Origin: Galerina marginata
Lineage: Eukaryota; Basidiomycota; Agaricomycetes; Agaricales; Galerinaceae
Direction: 5' to 3'
Length of the DNA: 64,000 nucleotides
Assembly: GCA_023014335.1 (NCBI GenBank)
Contig: JAECYW010000004.1
Span: 1,550,001 to 1,614,000 of the forward strand
Part shown: in pieces, positions 58,434-64,000 of the stretch
Layout of the letters: every line of letters begins with the position of its first letter
How positions within the stretch are numbered: position 1 is the stretch's first letter
Notes under the pieces: model-generated
Told to the model about the DNA's origin: nothing
The model's database searches: none
Seen by the model: the letters and a program-made list of their open reading frames with translations, nothing else
Translations under genes and position numbers: made by a program

Positions 58434-60063
58434 TCAGTGACCACGAGCCATAGCCCGCTCTCTCTCCTTCTTGCGCTGGCGTTTTTCCTCCTCATGGCGG
58501 CGCTCGTCTTCCAAAGCCAGTTGTTCCTCCCTTTTCGCGATGCGTGCACTAAAAGAATCAAAGACAAGAAAACATCAAAACGAAGGCCCAAATTGCAAAA
58601 ACATCAGGAAAAACACCGACCTCATCTTCTCCTCTCGCTCAAGAATCGTCGCATCGGCCTCCATATCCTCATCGTCGCTGAACACGTCTCGCGCGACATA
58701 CTTCTGCCTGTCTTTGCCAAACATCTTCCAGATCTCGCTCTGGATGTCTTGCTCCTTGTGCGAGCGGTGTCTCTTCGGCGGCGGCGGCGAGTCATCGTCG
58801 TCATAGTCATCTGGACTCGGCGAGCGAGGTCGTCGGGCCCTATTGGCGCCCTGACTCTGGCTCTGACTCTGGCTCGAGCTGTAACTGTGCGACGTGGACA
58901 TGGCAGACGGTCGTTGAGAGGAGGCTTTAGACTTGTACGCTTTATTCTGAGACGAGGTAGAAGAGTGCATTTCCGCTGAGCCAGCTCTGGAGTTTGTAAC
59001 CAGAGACTTAAGGACAGGTTTGGTAGACGAAGGCCTGGACACCGCGTGGCCGTTCCTGTGCATCGATGACGCCGATAGTGAATTTGACGCAGGTGGAGGC
59101 TGGCTTTTTGCCATGCCTGGTCAAGGCAAAACAAAAGACGATCAGCGCATGAAGGGATGTACGAACCCTATACTCACGAGGCGGCGTATCTCCAACAGGC
59201 GGGGTAGACGATAACGCAGGCGGCGGCGATTTCTTCGCAGCATCCTTCTTCTTGGGGTCGCTGAACCAGTCCGTGAACGCAAGCGCATCGGTGCCCGAGA
59301 TGACCTTCTTCTTCGCGCGCACCTCGGTCAAGATCTCGTCCTCCGTGCGCATGTCTTTCTTCTTCGTGTTCAGCAACGTCAGCGTATTCGGCTGGGCCGC
59401 TAGCCGGTCCTTCACCGACATCCCAGCAGACGAGCTCGCTGCAGGCAGCTGTGGATCGTCCGCGCGCTTGACAATATCGTACGCCCCGCCCGGGAGACGC
59501 TTGCCCTCCTTGCCGTACTTCCTCCCCGTGCTCGACCGCCCCGTCTTCGTCTCGTACAGCCTGCGATGCTCCGCCTGCCGCTTTCGCTCGCGCAGCTCCT
59601 CCCGCGTGAGCACAGCCGGGGGCTCCTCCCACTCCTCCTCAGGCAGCCGCCGCTTCCGAATGGCCTCCTTGGCACCGGACGTCGAGGTGGGCCACTTGGA
59701 CGAGCCGCCGTTCGCCGACGATCCCCCAGCAGCAGCAGCGGAAAGCTTGGCAGCCTTCTTGGGCCCATATCGGAGCGCATCGCGCTGCTCCTCCTCACGC
59801 CGCTGCAGTGCAGCCTCCTTCGCCTTCGTCTCCGCCTCCCGCCGCTCCTCCCGCTCCTTGCGCTGCTTCTCCTCCTCGAACCGCTTCATCCGAATCTTCT
59901 TCTCGAGCTCTCGCTCCCGCGCATCCCGGGCCTCCTGTTGCCGTCTTTGCTCTGCAATCCGCCGGTTGCGCTCCTCCAGCTTGAGCTGCACGAGCTGCTG
60001 GGTCTGCCGGGTTTGAGTGGCACTGATAGCCATGAGCTCAGTGAACTGGATGTTGGTGCTCAT
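58434..60063 (-). CDS. SPT2: SPT2-type chromatin protein
   Basis: Three exons, 60063-59178, 59116-58621, 58548-58434; 498 residues. A long charged coiled-coil near the N-terminus (LVQLKLEERNRRIAEQRRQQEARDA...) is followed by GRKYGKEGKRLPGGAYDIV, a Ser-rich linker, and the C-terminal domain DIQSEIWKMFGKDRQKYVARDVFSDDEDMEADATILEREEKM continuing over the last intron into SARIAKREEQLALEDERRHEEEKRQRKK. This C-terminal motif defines SPT2, a histone H3-H4 binding protein that helps keep nucleosomes in transcribed genes. The ATG at 60063 (MSTNIQFTELMAIS) starts the conserved region; the frame upstream is not supported. Confidence 0.92.
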
Positions 60064-60306
60064 CGCTGCGTCTGCTAGAAAGATGCGGTGGAAAGAAGAG
60101 AAATAGTGTACAAGAGAGACGAGGAGACCGAGAAGACAACAAAAGAGCCGTCGCCGTAGCGAGGATGGTGAACAAAGGCTATCGTGGCACTTCAATGGAA
60201 TTCTTGGGGCCAGCCCTAATTTGGCCTTGTTTATCCCAGGCTTCAGACCCTGACTCACAAGGCTGGGCATGGCTGTGATTCATTTCAACTCATCGGAGGG
60301 CTTTTC
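60064..60306. other. promoter of the SPT2-type gene
   Basis: Short spacer downstream of the MFS gene; no TATA-like box found. Confidence 0.4.
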
Positions 60307-62539
60307 CTATCTTTTGGCAGGGTACAATGCTGCTGTAGGTATGTATGTATGTTCTAATCGAAAAGAGTATCGTGGCCAATGGCCATGGGGGTGTCGTGGG
60401 GGAGGGGGCATGGTGGTTAATAATGCAAGGTTGTTCCGCGAAACAAAACAAGAAACAGAGGATTTTAGTCCGTCCACATATGGCGCGGAAGCATTGAAGC
60501 AATGACAAGCGAAACACCGACGACCGCAAGCAGGGCATAATAAACAAGGTACCCCCCGAGGTAATTCTTGTCAATGGACAGCGAGAACAGCGAATTGGCG
60601 GCAGCAGGTCCGATCGCTCTCATGACGCTCACTGACATCTGAGTAAACGGTGCGGAGATGAGTTAATATAACGAACAGCTGCCTGGGCAAATAGAAAAAT
60701 AGCGAACCTGACTAAGTCCATTAGTAGCCCCGAGAGAGGCACGATTGGGTGACGCGGCGGATATGAAGATGAAGATGGCGCCTAACGAAACGCGAAGTTT
60801 AGGTCAGCCACGACCATGCACATCAATGACCACGAGGCAACCCACCATACGAAAGACTTATAGCAATGGATATCACAATCTGGAAACCAACCGCTGCCCA
60901 GACGGCCGTACTATATCCCTGACTCCGCGCGAGGATATTGATAATTGGGAACGAAGCAAATGCGGGTATAGCAGACGCGATCCCGAACATAAAAATATTC
61001 TTGGATCCAAAGCGGTCGTTAACCTGTGCGAAAAAGAAAACCTGGAACAGACCGTTCAGAATCCCAAAGATAGAGAGCAGGTTTCCTATCGACGAAGGCG
61101 GCAATCCAAGGCCTCCGAGATGAATAGGAGTAGAGAGGAAGAGAGGTTGGATAGCACGGAAGGCGATGTCCACGAAAGAGAGAGAAGCATAATTTCCAGC
61201 AGCGATGATCACACGTCGAGTCAGAAGTAAACGAAGGGGAAGGGGTTTCTCTGCTTGCGGTAGGTCATTGATCAGTTGCGCGTTTTTCGCTTTCGATGAA
61301 GCTGCGCCTGCACTGGGTGCGTCTTCAGCTTCATCAATTCCATTCTGTCCGGATAAATCGATCTTTTCTCTCTTGAAGCCCAAGTACTCGGCGATAGGTG
61401 TTGGTGAAGGAACAGTCTCCTTCAAGAAGAGGAAGGTGACCAACCAAGCTACTAACGAAAAGGTAGCAGGCACCGCGCATGGCAGGAAATACGGGTATTT
61501 CTTCAAGAACTCGCTGTCTCCGAAAAGATGTGGGAACCTTTCTGCAGGCCGTGAAAGCGAGCCTCCGATGATAGGACCAAGCTATAAATCATGATATTAA
61601 GGTCACGACTCAATGGAAGCGAACAGGTCTTACCGTCCCACCAGTGGACCAGGCGATGGGCATGTATGCATAAGCCTGGCAATAACTCACGTCATAAGAA
61701 GCCCAAGTTGCGTAAACAGATTCGGAAGAGAAACTCACTTTGGATATATTCGTCGAATCCGTCATTTCAGCCATCATGCTAGACGTGGGTGTAGACGGAT
61801 TAGGCACCATTCCATGTATCATTTACGTAGATCCGTTATCGCACCTTTTAATAACACCAATGTTGCCATCTACAGAAGAAGATCAAAAAGTAAGTCAACA
61901 GTGTAAGGAAAATCACGACCCGAGGCCTGGCGTACTTAATGCACCATTCAAACTTCGGCTAGTGGCGCATATATGCGGGGAGAATTAGCACGGCGACCTG
62001 TGTGAGCGCATACAAGAGCGATCGTACCTCAGTACAAGGCCCCAGAATGTCCTGGAGAGCCCGAAGCAATACATGGAAAGGGATAGCCCTGCTAGGCCTG
62101 ACAGGATGACTGGTTTTCGGCCGACGCGGTCAGAAACTCGGCTCCAATGGAGAACTGTGAAAGCCTGAGTCAGGAAAAAGAGGGATTGCTGGAGAACAGA
62201 ATAGGGTGTTTAGCTCGATGTTTCCTTCGAGCAGAAGATACTCACCATGAGACCGACATAATATCCCACCTTGCTCTCGTTTCCGTTCGTTATACCCAGA
62301 TCACGTATGAGCTGCAAATGCAATGAAGATATTACCGCGTCAAAAAACAATCAAGGTAGAGAAACAGACGAGCTCGACCCACCTGCGGCGCGAACGGGTA
62401 AATGACCTGCGAAGTCAAGGGTTCGGCGAGCTGGAGGAACATGACGATGGAGAATTGAGCCCAAGGCAGCGGCGTCGGGCGTTTCTTGGACGCATTCTGT
62501 GCCAGAAGCGGGGTCTCCTCGTCGATCTGGATGGTCATT
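60307..62539 (-). CDS. MFS transporter (fourth paralogue), altered C-terminus
   Basis: Multi-exon carrier, closest to the 9.7-11.7 kb gene. Start MTIQIDEETPLLAQNASKKRPTPLPW with an ATG at 62539-62537, then QSLFFLTQAFTVLHWSRVSDRVGRKPVIL (loop 2-3 motif near 62190-62090). The main exon (61580-60823) carries LGPIIGGSLSRPAERFPHLFGDSEFLKKYPYFLP and IHLGGLGLPPSSIGN, then SPNRASLGATNGLSQ and an end VIASMLPPYV. Where the other members end VWSD or VWDD and stop, here a 2-nt loss around 60470-60475 reads on for about 54 residues with low-complexity content. Without it the end would be YVWTD and stop at once. Function otherwise as for the other copies; substrate unknown. Confidence 0.84.
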
Positions 62540-63868
62540 AGAGGTGGGCGTAAAAAAACAAACGAGAAAGTGAACCGAGAAAATAAATAAGCGGAAGAAA
62601 AGGGGGGGATATAAAGAACGGACCGTAATTGCGCCTTAGAGTCTGATTCATTACTTAAGCTAGAAATCCAATCAGAACGCGTGATATTGCTTTTCATTTC
62701 CGAGTCGGCAGAGCTGCCACCATTGGAACTTGAAGACGTCGGTTACGTTTCCCCGATGGAAAAAGCGAAATGGGATTCCTTGGAGCTCGAGGGGAAGAGC
62801 AGAAAGAAAGGAAGGTGTTGTCAGATGCATGTGGTTGGCATGATGGAAGTTCGCTGACAAGGGCTGATGTGCCTTTTCGGTTCCTTCCCGGCGGTAGCCT
62901 CGGTAGGGGTGGTCAGTGCAAGTGCTTGAGCCTCTTCACCCCCACCACGGACGGCATGGTTTACTTCCACCTATTTCCACCAGAAGGCTCTCGTTCGTCA
63001 CCCGTCTTTCCTGACCCTTGACTTTTTTACATAGGAAAGCCAACGATCATGGTCTCGTGGTATCGCCGACTCGATGGGAGAACTGCGATGTCAAGGATGT
63101 GAATAGCACTCAGCAACCGTGGTGAAACTATCTCTCATCACTAACCTTGGATCGTGCCGATGGACAATCTCTGACTTCTGGCTCTTACACCATGAGTAGG
63201 ACTCTTCTATTTTCATATAGCAGCTTAGGCGGTCCCATCTGAGACTTACGCCATACTGACTAAAGCCTCGGTTACTGGTATCCTTTTGCTATCCTCGCTT
63301 TCCGCACAACCTCTTCGCGTTCCAGCTTGGAAAACCACGATTGCACCGGTACTTGTACGGTGAACCCAAAGGCTTAAATCTGGTCGTTCTTCTGTACTAC
63401 GTCATGATCAATGCACTAAAATACACGGGCAATGACTGTCTGCGAACTTCTGGCCACATTGCCGAAGTATTCTGAAGGTGTTTCTCTCTATCACGCCCTC
63501 TGGTTTATCGATTGGTGGATTATGAATTTGCAGTACTTTTCGCTTATCCTCGTCCTACCTCCAACCTACCTCCGAAGCTGACGCTCTTCAAAACATCATT
63601 ATTTCTCGGACAGACTTTACGTCGACGCCTTTCACTCCAGTACCTATAGCTTGCAACACGGTACGGTCCTTCATTGGTGTTTATGCCAACCATGTGTGCG
63701 ATAAGTTGCCGTTGCTAAATACTCCCTTGCAGCTTTAAATAATAACAGACTTGTCGCTATAAATACTGAGTCCAAATTACTCAGTATCTCACTGATAACT
63801 CACAGACACAACGACTTTCCTGCAGGATACCTTGATCTATTCTCTGGATTGCTCAGCAGTGTACTGCC
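62540..63868. other. intergenic, no supported gene
   Basis: No gene seen in the first kilobase. The right part is A/T-rich near 63720-63790 with a TATA-like site before the candidate gene start. Confidence 0.4.
63758..63765 (+). promoter_or_regulatory. TATA-like box
   Basis: TATAAATA about 104 bases before the ATG at 63869. Confidence 0.4.
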
Positions 63869-64000
63869 ATGGACCGATTATCCGTTTCTCCGATCTCTCG
63901 ACTGTGGAGATTCATATCTCACCAGGGTTTCCCACCTTTCGCTTTAATCCAAAGGTGCAACCAGTACCTTGCAGGCAGGAAACAATCCCGGACGCCTCGA
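63869..64000 (+). CDS. possible 5' end of a gene running off the window
   Basis: ATG followed by 44 open codons to the window end: MDRLSVSPISRLWRFISHQG, then a basic stretch ending SRTPR. A TATA-like site lies upstream. No domain; the evidence is only an open frame plus a promoter-like signal. Confidence 0.3.
   Translation, partial: MDRLSVSPISRLWRFISHQGFPPFALIQRCNQYLAGRKQSRTPR

Noticed and set aside
59252..60078. Long plus-strand frames opposite SPT2
   Set aside because: Antisense of an Arg/Glu-rich coiled-coil; Ser/Leu-rich translation is an artefact.
62770..63021. 83-codon plus-strand frame right of the fourth MFS gene
   Set aside because: No motif, no splice signal, ends without gene context.

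Overview
This is a filamentous basidiomycete (Agaricomycetes-like) nuclear contig. Genes are split by many 50-65 nt introns with GT(R)NGT donors and CTRAY-type branch sites, intergenic DNA is pyrimidine-rich, and gene families are typical of mushroom-forming fungi: a NACHT NLR with a short 'GGSF' leader, a DUF6533-like membrane protein, a fungal fused urease, and MFS paralogues. Exon structures below were read by eye from splice signals, reading-frame phase and paralogue comparison.

Layout. 1-9.6 kb: one intronless Ser/Pro-rich gene (3602-4567) in long, mostly non-coding DNA with degenerate repeats. 9.7-11.7 kb: MFS transporter (-). 12.3-14.4 kb: carboxylesterase relic and an unresolved minus-strand gene. 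14.7-17.3 kb: NACHT gene (+). 19.1-22.4 kb: complete 13-exon urease (+) behind paired GATA sites. 20.59-23.05 kb (urease 3' two thirds plus downstream DNA) is repeated at 25.97-28.44 kb as a 5'-truncated but otherwise open second copy. 28.9-35.1 kb: a weak hypothetical gene, a 13-exon DUF6533-like gene (+), and two tandem paralogues with a CHORD-like Cys/His module (-). 36.4-40.7 kb: two tandem MFS transporters (+), the second with a 1-nt frameshift. 41.2-43.8 kb: a DENND6-type DENN protein (-).

43.3-51.0 kb is the most unusual part. A roughly 3.9 kb unit (5' end of the DENN gene, shared divergent promoter, and two genes of an unrecognised family) has been duplicated in tandem. The second unit holds a DENN 5' relic, a 299 bp MITE with 39 bp terminal inverted repeats, a largely intact third family member with a changed donor site, and a decayed fourth member. 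A fifth member lies beyond at 53.5-54.8 kb. The family has constant internal exon sizes, a basic N-terminal module, a variable Ser/Thr/Pro linker and a conserved C-terminal helical domain of about 75 residues.

51.3-64 kb: a small multi-pass membrane protein, an MFS relic, a secreted precursor with two Kex2-flanked repeats, SPT2 (-), a fourth MFS gene (-), and a possible gene start running off the right end. Housekeeping anchors (urease, DENND6, SPT2) are separated by fast-evolving duplicated families. No tRNA, rRNA, CRISPR or bacterial-type element was seen.
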